In this document: positions 1 through 7,706 of the stretch, one piece after another
Layout: every line of letters starts with the position of its first letter
Numbering within the stretch: the first letter of the stretch is position 1
DNA from: JAVBLP01 sp052034625
GTDB taxonomy: Bacteria > Elusimicrobiota > Endomicrobiia > Endomicrobiales > Endomicrobiaceae
Direction: 5' to 3'
Assembly: GCA_052034625.1 (NCBI GenBank)
Contig: JBPOII010000006.1
Coordinates: forward strand, 208,045-272,044
Length of the DNA stretch: 64,000 nt
Position numbers and translations under genes: made by a program
The notes under the pieces: model-generated
Seen by the model: only the letters and a program-made list of their open reading frames with translations
Told to the model about the DNA's origin: nothing
Database searches by the model: none

Positions 1-511
1 CAATTTCAATATTTCCTTCTTTTATTGCAATAGATAATGCAGTAAGCCCTTCAGTATTTTTAGCATTGATATCAAGCTGCCTTGTCGCTATGATATCTGT
101 TACAACCGTAATGATATTTCTTTCGCTTGCCATCATAAGGGCATTTGTGCCGTTACTGAGTTTAACTGTAGTATCGGCACCGCTTTTTATAAGCATCCTT
201 GCCGTATCTTCCATATGTTTATTTATAGCAAGCATAAGAACGCTCATTCCGCGCATATAGCTTTCACTTGGATAGGCACCGCTTTTTATAAGTATTTCAG
301 CTATATTTTCATTGCCATTACCTATCGCTATTACTAAAGCGGCATTTCCCAGAAAATCTTTCGCATTTGGATCAGCACCTCTGACAAGACATTCTCTTAA
401 AGTTTTCTCATTACCTTCTTTTACAGCATTTATAAGGCTTTTTTCCAACTCTTGTGCAAAAGAAAACCCAGATATAAAAAGTAAAAATAGTGTGATAACT
501 GCTCTCTTCAA
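1..511 (-). CDS. Secreted ankyrin-repeat protein (C-terminus beyond window)
   Basis: The reading frame is open from a TTG at 511 to the left edge, so the C-terminus is missing. The first 19 residues (MKRAVITLFLLFISGFSFA) are a typical Sec signal peptide. About four ankyrin repeats follow, recognisable by motifs such as LIKSGADTTVKLSNGTNALM and DINAKNTEGLTALSIAI. TTG is preferred because GAGG lies about 8 nt upstream and the signal peptide begins right there. It starts 13 nt after the stop of the glycosyltransferase gene and is probably the last part of that transcript. Ankyrin repeats bind proteins; no partner can be inferred. Confidence 0.85.
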   Translation of the reverse strand, partial: MKRAVITLFLLFISGFSFAQELEKSLINAVKEGNEKTLRECLVRGADPNAKDFLGNAALVIAIGNGNENIAEILIKSGAYPSESYMRGMSVLMLAINKHMEDTARMLIKSGADTTVKLSNGTNALMMASERNIITVVTDIIATRQLDINAKNTEGLTALSIAIKEGNIEI

Positions 512-524
512 ACTTTTTTCCTCA

Positions 525-1973
525 CTAATAAGGGTTTGTCTGTATTTCATACCCTTGTTTTTCAATAATTGCATACTGCCTTATAGGCATTCCGTTCTTT
601 ATTACAAATAAAACTTCTGCACCTTCTATTGACGAAAAATCATCTTCCATTCTATTATCTATGAGAACAATCGCAACAGCAGAATCTTCAGTATCATCAG
701 GTATGGTCCAATACATAAATTGGTTATAGCGTTTTTTGGGTACATTATCAAGAAAAACATCTATACCGCTGCCTCTTGTATAATAAGCAAGAGTTCCGCC
801 CCACTGATGTGAATGAGTTATTATATACTTTATATCCCTTTCTTTCAGGATATTGCCGAGATTCTGCCAGCCTCTAAACCAATTTGTTGCATCCGCTACG
901 GCAGCTTTTGGTGAAAATTTATATATCGGTACTATTGCATAGGCACTATGAAGTCCTGCAAACACGGACAATATAATATTCAAAGATATTCCTGAGATCA
1001 AAAATTTCTTTTTAAATGCGGTGATATTTTCAAAAAGATATTGTGCTGTCATTATTGAAAAAGCAAAGTAGGCACAAACAGGCCAATTTGCCCCGGGATA
1101 TCTTTTAAGTGCAGTAAATATAAAAATGGCGATTATCGGGATAGAAAAAGATGCCAGGAATATTTTCTTACTGTCTTTTGACCTGAAATAAGATATTGCG
1201 GCAAAAATTCCCGCTATAAAAATTATAGGTCCTGCCACAAGAGCTTGAGAGCCGAGATACTCAAATATATATTCCGGGTGGAGCTTTGAACTTTTTAAGC
1301 CGTGATCAATCTGATATGTAAAAGATATCCAATCTTGATGCCAATTCCATAGGATTACCGGAAGAAATACTAAAAAGGAAAGTAAAAGCATAAAATAAAA
1401 ATGCTTATTTCTTAGCCATTTAAGTTTTTTATCAAGGAGCATATATATGATCAGGGAAAGCCCGAACAAAACTCCGGTATATTTTGAAAGCATTGAAAGT
1501 CCGAGAAAAAGGCCTGTCAGATACCAATACTTTGTTTCATTTGTTTCAATAAGTCTCCACAAATAATAAACGGCGAATGCAAAAAACAAAAACAGCGGAG
1601 TATCAGGAGTAATTATTATCGAGCCTACAAGCATAAGAGGAAGAGTATTTACCATGATAACGGCAGCCGAAGAAATTATTTCATTTTCGAAAAGTTTTTT
1701 TGTGAATTTCCACATAAGAATACTTATTATAATGGTTGCTATTATTGATGATAACCTTACAAAAAGTTCAGAATCCCAAAACAGTGTTGTAAGCTTTATA
1801 AAATAAGCTATCATCGGAGAATGGTCATAATATCCGAAAGCCAGATGTTTAGACCACAGCCAGTAATATGCTTCATCAGGATGAAGTTCCAAAATATAGG
1901 ACAGGAAAATCTTAAAGCAAATTATAATCCCGACAAAGATAAAAGTATTTCTTTTACTGAATATCTTTTCCAT
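525..1973 (-). CDS. GT39/ArnT-like membrane glycosyltransferase
   Basis: A 482-residue protein with about ten hydrophobic segments. The motif HPDEAYYW at residues 31-38, after the first membrane segment, is the acidic lipid-sugar-binding signature of the PMT/ArnT (GT39) fold. The family moves a sugar from a polyprenyl-phosphate donor to a protein, lipid A or envelope glycan on the outer face of the inner membrane; the acceptor here is unknown. GGAGA lies 5-6 nt before the ATG. The start overlaps the end of the PHP gene by 20 nt, so the two are probably translated together. It could equally be an O-mannosyltransferase or a lipid A modifier. Confidence 0.85.
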   Translation of the reverse strand: MEKIFSKRNTFIFVGIIICFKIFLSYILELHPDEAYYWLWSKHLAFGYYDHSPMIAYFIKLTTLFWDSELFVRLSSIIATIIISILMWKFTKKLFENEIISSAAVIMVNTLPLMLVGSIIITPDTPLFLFFAFAVYYLWRLIETNETKYWYLTGLFLGLSMLSKYTGVLFGLSLIIYMLLDKKLKWLRNKHFYFMLLLSFLVFLPVILWNWHQDWISFTYQIDHGLKSSKLHPEYIFEYLGSQALVAGPIIFIAGIFAAISYFRSKDSKKIFLASFSIPIIAIFIFTALKRYPGANWPVCAYFAFSIMTAQYLFENITAFKKKFLISGISLNIILSVFAGLHSAYAIVPIYKFSPKAAVADATNWFRGWQNLGNILKERDIKYIITHSHQWGGTLAYYTRGSGIDVFLDNVPKKRYNQFMYWTIPDDTEDSAVAIVLIDNRMEDDFSSIEGAEVLFVIKNGMPIRQYAIIEKQGYEIQTNPY

Positions 1974-3288
1974 TTAATCTCCAAGCGATAAACCACAAAA
2001 CGCAAAACCCAATCAAAACGGGGATCACGGTAACGGTTATTATTTCATTCAAACCTCGTACAGACAGAGAAAGCACATAATAATAAACGGTTAATATCCC
2101 AAAAAATGCAGACATGCAAACAGGCAGATATTTCACTATATATCTCACAGCATTACTTGAAGCAATTATTAAAAACACTGCCGTCCAAAACATCAGAGAG
2201 AACACCTGGACTAAATCCGCACTTTTAATATAGTAGTAAAATGCTGCAAAAGGTTCAAAAACAAATCTGAAAAAACTGTTGGACTGTTTTTCCCTGTACA
2301 ATATCACCTTAGTTTCGGGTTTTGCGGCCAGCTGCGTTAAAAGATTTTCTTCGGTATTCCCTTTAAAAACCGTCCATACATCTGACATATATCCCCAGCC
2401 ATGCCAATCAGTAGATCCTATCATTAGGAGTTCATTATCTTTTGAAAAACTTATCATTTCCCGTCTTTCATTCTCATCAAAATTCCTGTATCCGCAATTA
2501 TATATTTCAAAACCGTCCACTCCGAGATTGTGCAATTCTTCAAATGTGAATTTATGCCATTTCCACCAATGCGGCACAATTACAAGCATTTCATTATCGT
2601 GCGCTTTTTTTATCATATCTTCAAGAAGCATATCTTTATAATCATCGCCGTCATACTCTTTTGCCGACAAAATAAGAACTGATATCTTTCCTTTTTTTGC
2701 CTGCATCTGCATACCAGGAAAAACCTGTTTAAATTTTGCATCCTCAGGAAATTTTGAAAATCCTTTTGTATGATTGTGTTCTGTTACAAAAAAAGAATCA
2801 TAGCCATTATATTTATGGAACTTAAGGCTTGATGCGGCAGTTGAAACATTGTCATGAGAACTTATAGTATGAGAATGAAGGTCAACGGCTATATAACCTT
2901 GCGGTTTATGCAGTTTAGGACCGGGAAGCGGTAAAAGAGCGACAAAAACAAATATAGTAGCAAGAAGCATAAGCGTATAAATAAGTTTTTTCAAAAACTG
3001 TTTAATAGTTCTCTTTTTTAAATAACAATAAACAGCCAAAACTGTTACCGCCCAGGCTATCCACGAAATTATCGCCGGCAGATAAAAATTGCGCTCAAGC
3101 GTGAGCGCATAAAAAGTAAATGCATAAAAAGGTTCTGTTAGTATTCTGATATAAGGCCAGGTTATATAGAAACCCTCCGGCACTTCAGCTCCGGTTATAA
3201 GATCATATAGATGTATAGGGGAATGAAACAGAAGGCTGCTGCCGGCAATCAGGCAAAAACAAATAAATATTCGTCTTACTGTCTTCAT
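1954..3288 (-). CDS. Membrane-anchored PHP-domain phosphoesterase-like protein
   Basis: A 444-residue protein with about three membrane segments at the N-terminus (residues 5-120), a soluble PHP domain (about 130-330) and three or four more membrane segments at the C-terminus. Metal-ligand motifs are visible: DLHSHT (D136, H138, H140), TEHN (E170, H171), PHWWKW (H240) and STDWHG (D294, H296). PHP domains are metal-dependent phosphoesterases. The topology suggests the domain faces one side of the inner membrane next to the GT39 enzyme encoded downstream with a 20-nt overlap, so a lipid- or glycan-phosphate substrate is possible. No specific function is established. Confidence 0.8.
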   Translation of the reverse strand: MKTVRRIFICFCLIAGSSLLFHSPIHLYDLITGAEVPEGFYITWPYIRILTEPFYAFTFYALTLERNFYLPAIISWIAWAVTVLAVYCYLKKRTIKQFLKKLIYTLMLLATIFVFVALLPLPGPKLHKPQGYIAVDLHSHTISSHDNVSTAASSLKFHKYNGYDSFFVTEHNHTKGFSKFPEDAKFKQVFPGMQMQAKKGKISVLILSAKEYDGDDYKDMLLEDMIKKAHDNEMLVIVPHWWKWHKFTFEELHNLGVDGFEIYNCGYRNFDENERREMISFSKDNELLMIGSTDWHGWGYMSDVWTVFKGNTEENLLTQLAAKPETKVILYREKQSNSFFRFVFEPFAAFYYYIKSADLVQVFSLMFWTAVFLIIASSNAVRYIVKYLPVCMSAFFGILTVYYYVLSLSVRGLNEIITVTVIPVLIGFCVLWFIAWRLNGKDIQ

Positions 3289-3300
3289 AGCAGACCTGCG

Positions 3301-3735
3301 CTAAGTTTTTATTTTAGCTTCTTTCAAAGGCTGATTTGAAACTTCAACTGCAAGAGCGAACTTTGTTGCACCCGCTCTTTTTGCCTTATCCATAAACTGC
3401 ATAACATAATCGTATTTTACGTCTTTATCTCCTTTGATCACTATAGGTTTTCCGGGTTTGGAAGCCACAAGATCATGAATTACAGCCTGAACATTGCTGT
3501 CATGTATCTGCTTGCCGTTCATATATACATAGCCTTCTTTAGAGATAAGAACTTCAATATTTGAGCTGTCTTCATGATCGGTAGTCTGGGTTTTCGGTAA
3601 ATTCACTTTAATACCCGGCTGCATAAGCATCGGAGTCGTTATCATAAAAATAATGAGCAATACCAAAATAACGTCCGTAAAAGGAGTTATATTGATATCA
3701 GCCATTACTTTATTTCTTCTTCTATTCCTCTTCAT
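3301..3735 (-). CDS. tolR: TolR/ExbD-family proton-channel subunit
   Basis: A 144-residue protein with a basic N-terminus, one membrane helix (about residues 19-37) and a periplasmic domain. The helix carries the family's essential aspartate in the motif DINITPFTDVILVLL (D21). With TolQ it forms the proton-driven stator that energises the Tol-Pal system across the envelope. It overlaps tolQ by 14 nt. ExbD is a close paralogue; the surrounding tolB, pal and cpoB genes make TolR the better name. Confidence 0.92.
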   Translation of the reverse strand: MKRNRRRNKVMADINITPFTDVILVLLIIFMITTPMLMQPGIKVNLPKTQTTDHEDSSNIEVLISKEGYVYMNGKQIHDSNVQAVIHDLVASKPGKPIVIKGDKDVKYDYVMQFMDKAKRAGATKFALAVEVSNQPLKEAKIKT

Positions 3736-4363
3736 AATTTCTTTTTCCTGTTAAAAAAACTTCAACTGCTGAAGCACAATATTCCATATTTACAATAAAT
3801 TTATCTATTCTTTTCATAAAAAAATTATAAGCAATAACTGCAGGAATAGCCACAAAAAGCCCGGCGGCAGTAGCTATAAGCGCTTCGGAAACGCCTCCTA
3901 TAACTATCGAAATACCTCCCGACCCCATAGCTGATATATCATGGAATGCTCTTATAATACCGATAACGGTACCGAACAATCCTATATAAACCGCAATACT
4001 TCCTATAGTTCCAAGAATAGTAGTAAATCTTTCAAGCTTTACGGTCTCTATCATTATTTCCCTGTCCATAGCCTCCCTGACACCGTAATTCTGGTCTCTA
4101 TAAGCAATGATCCCTGCTTTTGCTACCGGTGCCATCGGAGAATTTACACGGTCACAAAATTCAGTGGCATCGTCAAATCTGCCTTTTTTAAGTTTTGTTA
4201 TAAGAGTTGAAATGAACTGCGAGCGTATCATTTTTGATTTAAACCAAAACTCAATAAATTTAAAAAGTATTACTGTTACCGAAATAATAGACGCGCCCAA
4301 AAGAACATAAAGAGCCCATCCGCCAAGCTGTAGTATCTCAATTATACTTTTACCTTCAAACAT
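3722..4363 (-). CDS. tolQ: TolQ/ExbB-family proton-channel subunit
   Basis: A 213-residue MotA/TolQ/ExbB protein with three membrane helices: one near residues 14-36 and a pair near 118-140 and 160-185. The cytoplasmic loop between helices 1 and 2 has the family's typical length. It forms the pentameric inner-membrane channel around TolR and uses the proton gradient to drive the TolA-like protein during outer-membrane constriction. It lies 25 nt after tolB and overlaps tolR by 14 nt. Confidence 0.92.
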   Translation of the reverse strand: MFEGKSIIEILQLGGWALYVLLGASIISVTVILFKFIEFWFKSKMIRSQFISTLITKLKKGRFDDATEFCDRVNSPMAPVAKAGIIAYRDQNYGVREAMDREIMIETVKLERFTTILGTIGSIAVYIGLFGTVIGIIRAFHDISAMGSGGISIVIGGVSEALIATAAGLFVAIPAVIAYNFFMKRIDKFIVNMEYCASAVEVFLTGKRNYEEE

Positions 4364-4388
4364 TTTTTTCCCCTTAATATATTTCTAT

Positions 4389-5678
4389 TTAATTAATAGC
4401 TAAATTAGGAGACCACGACGGTGTAAATGAGTTTGCCGGAATTTCGGCAAGTTTTCTCGTACCGGAACCGTCTATGGCCATTATGTAAATTTCATTCCTT
4501 CCTGAGCGGTTTGACGCAAATACGACAAATCTTCCGTCAGGAGACCAGGTAGGATTTTCATTATTTCTTTGATTATTAGTAAGCTTTGTTATTTTTGAAG
4601 TAGGCAGATCATAAACATAGAGATCATAATTTCCTTTGGGCTGTCTCATAGTAAATACTATTTTATCACCGCGCGGAGACCATGCGGGAGAATCGCAAAA
4701 CCCTTGAGTTGTCAGCCTTCTGAGATTACCTCCGTCAACATTCATAATATAAAGCTGCGGATATCCGGGTCTGTCTGAAATAAACACTATTTCCTGTCCG
4801 TTTGGAGCAAAAGAAGGACTTGTATCTATATATGAGCCGTCAGTCATTCTGCGTATTATTTCACCTGTTGAACTTATAACATAAAGATTAGGATATCTTC
4901 CGCGCGACAATGTCAGTAATATCCTTTTCCCATCAGGAGAAAAAGCTCCTGCTGCATTCAATCCTTGATATTTAGAAATTATGCTGCGTCTGTTCTTTAC
5001 TATGTCCAAGGAAAAGAGATCAGGATTATTGTAAAGATAACTTGTATATATTATCTGCTGTCCGTCAGGAGACCATCTCGGAAGTATATTAAGTTTATTA
5101 TCTTTCGTAAGTCTTCTGAGATTATGTCCGTCATAATCAATAAGATAAAGCTCTTTAAATCTCGTACTGTTATTGATAAAAGCTATTTTTGAACATGCAA
5201 CACCGTTCTCTCCGGTAAACCTTCTGACTATCTCATCGCTTACTTCATGAGCAAGCAATCTGTAGTTCACAGTATCTTTCTTATAGGTGTCTTTCCATAT
5301 TATTTCTCTTGTTACTACGTCATAAAGTTTAACATCAAAAGTTATCTGATCAAGTTTGACTCTTACTGATCCCGTGATAAGCACCGATCCGCCTTTCTTT
5401 TCCCAGAAAAGCATTCTGCCTTCAAAAGGCATATTTTCAACAGGATCTCCTACGATAACATTAAAATATCTGCAAAGGATCAAATCGTTTTCAATAACTT
5501 CTTTAAGAAGAGCGGCATATTTTATATCATCGGTCGTTTTATACGGAGAAGTAAAAGATTCGATAGCTATATCGGATCTTTTTCCGGTAGCAGACAATGA
5601 TAAATAAACATCTCCTTGTGCATAAGCACAAATTGTAAAAATAAAAACCGTCAAGATTGATAGAAGACTTTTTTTCAT
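4389..5678 (-). CDS. tolB: TolB periplasmic beta-propeller protein
   Basis: 429 residues from the chosen ATG at 5678. The protein has a signal peptide (MKKSLLSILTVFIFTICAYA), an N-terminal domain (about residues 20-160) and a six-bladed beta-propeller built of repeats such as PRWSPDGQQIIYTS, PSFAPNGQEIVFIS and PTWSPDGRFVVFAS. TolB sits in the periplasm and switches between Pal and TolA. An in-frame ATG nine codons upstream would overlap the TonB-like gene. I prefer 5678 because the signal peptide begins there and AGGAA lies about 9 nt upstream. Confidence 0.95.
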   Translation of the reverse strand: MKKSLLSILTVFIFTICAYAQGDVYLSLSATGKRSDIAIESFTSPYKTTDDIKYAALLKEVIENDLILCRYFNVIVGDPVENMPFEGRMLFWEKKGGSVLITGSVRVKLDQITFDVKLYDVVTREIIWKDTYKKDTVNYRLLAHEVSDEIVRRFTGENGVACSKIAFINNSTRFKELYLIDYDGHNLRRLTKDNKLNILPRWSPDGQQIIYTSYLYNNPDLFSLDIVKNRRSIISKYQGLNAAGAFSPDGKRILLTLSRGRYPNLYVISSTGEIIRRMTDGSYIDTSPSFAPNGQEIVFISDRPGYPQLYIMNVDGGNLRRLTTQGFCDSPAWSPRGDKIVFTMRQPKGNYDLYVYDLPTSKITKLTNNQRNNENPTWSPDGRFVVFASNRSGRNEIYIMAIDGSGTRKLAEIPANSFTPSWSPNLAIN

Positions 5679-5682
5679 TTTA

Positions 5683-6435
5683 TTAGTTCCTGAATTTAAA
5701 CTCAAAATAAACTCCTAACGAATCGCCGGCATATCCATCAGGTAAAGGCGCAAAAGGTACTGCAAGCTGAATCGCCCTTATTGCATTTTGGTCAAAACCT
5801 GCATCGCCTGAAGGCTCTTTGACAATAACTGATGTTACCGATCCGTCTTTTAATATTTTAAAATAAACTACCGCTCTAAGTTTGCCATAGCTTTCAGCCC
5901 ATTGCCATGTGCGTCTCATTTTGTTTATTATCGTATTTGTATAATAGGCATATTTAAAATTCGCCGTATCATAAGCTAAACCCTCATATTGGGCACCCAC
6001 GCCTACAGCCGCATACTTTGGTTCTGTAGAAGCCGCAGGCTGTAATGTTTGAACATCATTATAGCTCGGAGGAATTGGCTTTTCTTCCGTTTTCGGCGGT
6101 TCTTCCTTTTTGGGAGCCGGTTTAGGCTTTGGTTTCGGCTGAGGTTTTGGCTTCGGCTTTTCTTTCTTTTTTACAACAATATCATCCGGAGTTTTTGGTT
6201 CTTCTTTTATTTCCTCTTTAACAGGTTCCGGTTCAGGCTGTTTTTCTACAACTTGAGCAACCGGAGGCGGATCGACCCGCTTTTCAGAAGGAGTATAGAA
6301 AGCTACGTCTATAGGAGCCGAAACAAAAACCGGTTTTGGTTTTGCATTTAATACTACAGCCATAAGCGCTGCTATATGCAAAACAATTGAAATAATTAGA
6401 TATGGAAATAGGTTATTGTTGTCTTTGCTGCGCAT
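5683..6435 (-). CDS. TolA/TonB-like energy transducer
   Basis: A 250-residue protein with one N-terminal membrane helix (residues 11-29), a long Pro/Lys/Glu-rich periplasmic spacer (about 45-135, alternating KPKPKP and KEE) and a C-terminal TonB/TolA domain (about 160-250). The position between cpoB and tolB, in a cluster with tolQ and tolR, says it does the work of TolA: linking the proton channel to TolB and Pal at the outer membrane. The C-terminal domain itself reads as TonB type (TonB_C, with AIQLAVPFAPLP). A TonB acting with TolQR would look the same. Confidence 0.88.
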   Translation of the reverse strand: MRSKDNNNLFPYLIISIVLHIAALMAVVLNAKPKPVFVSAPIDVAFYTPSEKRVDPPPVAQVVEKQPEPEPVKEEIKEEPKTPDDIVVKKKEKPKPKPQPKPKPKPAPKKEEPPKTEEKPIPPSYNDVQTLQPAASTEPKYAAVGVGAQYEGLAYDTANFKYAYYTNTIINKMRRTWQWAESYGKLRAVVYFKILKDGSVTSVIVKEPSGDAGFDQNAIRAIQLAVPFAPLPDGYAGDSLGVYFEFKFRN

Positions 6436-7108
6436 TATTAAATAATCTGATCTTTTCTTTTGCCGTAAAAGCCTCCGAACTTTGCGGGAAGTCTTTTACT
6501 ATGGAACTGAAAACATTCATAGCTTCGCCTTTTCTACCTAGCAATTCATAACAAAGAGCAATCTTGAGTCTCGCAGCAGCGACAAGCTCGGACCTCTTAT
6601 GTGTTTGTTCAATCTTCCGATACTCCTCAATAGCTTTATCCCACATACTTCTTGAATAGAAGCATTCACCCATATAGAACTGTGCTAAAGGTGCAAGTTC
6701 TGCATTAGGATATTTATCTAAAAAAGATTGAAAACCTTTATAAGCAAGGTCATATTTACCCATGGAGAAATCACTGTAAGCATTTTGGTATAGGTCGGAA
6801 GGCAGCTGAGATTCTACTCTTTCATCTCTGTCTCTTTTTTTTGCAGAGACTTTAAGATCCTCAATAGTCTGATTCAGTTCTGAAACTTTATTTTGCAGAT
6901 CAAGAATAGATGCAGAAAGCACATCAATCGTTACGAAAGATGTGTCTGCTCTTGCATATAAATCTGCATGGTTTTGCTGTAATTCTTTGAACTGTATCTG
7001 CATCTGGGCAACTTCACCTTTAAGATCGGTGACTTCCTGATTAGCCATCGGTATACAGCCTGTAAGAATAAAAACAAATGCCGTTAAAAAAACTATGTAT
7101 TTTTTCAT
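6413..7108 (-). CDS. cpoB: CpoB/YbgF-like Tol-Pal lipoprotein with TPRs
   Basis: A 231-residue protein. A lipobox LTGC puts the lipidated cysteine at residue 18. A coiled coil follows (about residues 25-90), then a TPR domain (about 105-225) with motifs such as YQNAYSDFSMGKYDLAYKGF and AQFYMGECFYSRSMWDKAI. CpoB coordinates septal peptidoglycan synthesis with Tol-driven outer-membrane constriction. It lies 8 nt after pal and overlaps the TonB-like gene by 23 nt. The E. coli protein is not a lipoprotein; lipidated versions occur in other phyla. Confidence 0.88.
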   Translation of the reverse strand: MKKYIVFLTAFVFILTGCIPMANQEVTDLKGEVAQMQIQFKELQQNHADLYARADTSFVTIDVLSASILDLQNKVSELNQTIEDLKVSAKKRDRDERVESQLPSDLYQNAYSDFSMGKYDLAYKGFQSFLDKYPNAELAPLAQFYMGECFYSRSMWDKAIEEYRKIEQTHKRSELVAAARLKIALCYELLGRKGEAMNVFSSIVKDFPQSSEAFTAKEKIRLFNNAQQRQQ

Positions 7109-7116
7109 ATATTCTA

Positions 7117-7620
7117 TTATTTCGCTATAACTTTCGTTTCCGCTCTTCTGTTTTTTGCCCAGCCGCTTTCATTGCTTCTGAGATCAGCAGGTTTTTCTTC
7201 TCCATACGATATCGTAGCCACTCTGTTTGCAGGGACACCAAGCTGTGTATAGTATTCTTTAACTTTAACTGCTCTGCGCTGTCCAAGCGAAAGATTATAC
7301 TCTATAGTTCCTCTATCGTCGCAATGTCCCTCAACAACAACATTTATTTCCGGATTATTAATAATATATGCTGCATTTTCTTTTAATGTTGAAAGAGCGT
7401 CCTGAGTCAATTCACTTCTGTCAAAATCAAAGTATATGGTTTTCAGATTGATATCTTTATCATAGTCGCCTCTTAATGACGGTTCATCAGCGAAATCTGC
7501 GGTCTCCACAGTCCCCGCTCCTTGCAAACCGCCTTTTTTGATATCTTGTTTTTTACAACCTGTCGCACCTACGCTAAAAATAAAAAAACCAAATAAAAAC
7601 AATGCTAAAACTTTCTTCAT
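7117..7620 (-). CDS. pal: Pal peptidoglycan-associated lipoprotein
   Basis: 167 residues from the ATG at 7620, chosen because AGGAGG lies 6 nt upstream and the signal sequence starts there (a longer frame has 18 extra polar residues). The signal peptide ends in ATGC with the lipidated cysteine at residue 22. The OmpA-like peptidoglycan-binding domain covers about residues 55-165, with the motif GHCDDRGTIEYNLSLGQRRA. Pal ties the outer membrane to peptidoglycan and binds TolB. It is the first gene of the tol cluster, behind the promoter at 7677-7705. Confidence 0.95.
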   Translation of the reverse strand: MKKVLALFLFGFFIFSVGATGCKKQDIKKGGLQGAGTVETADFADEPSLRGDYDKDINLKTIYFDFDRSELTQDALSTLKENAAYIINNPEINVVVEGHCDDRGTIEYNLSLGQRRAVKVKEYYTQLGVPANRVATISYGEEKPADLRSNESGWAKNRRAETKVIAK

Positions 7621-7676
7621 TTCTTCCTCCTGATGACTTTTAATTTTATTTATAGAAAAACATTCAATTAACACAT

Positions 7677-7705
7677 ATTTTATATTTTAAAGGGCAAGCT
7701 GTCAA
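7677..7705 (-). promoter_or_regulatory. Sigma-70 promoter of the pal-tol operon
   Basis: On the minus strand TTGACA (7705-7700) is followed after 17 nt by TAAAAT (7682-7677). The -35 box lies 2 nt beyond the uvrA stop codon, and pal begins 57 nt downstream of the -10 box. Confidence 0.7.
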
Positions 7706-7706
7706 T

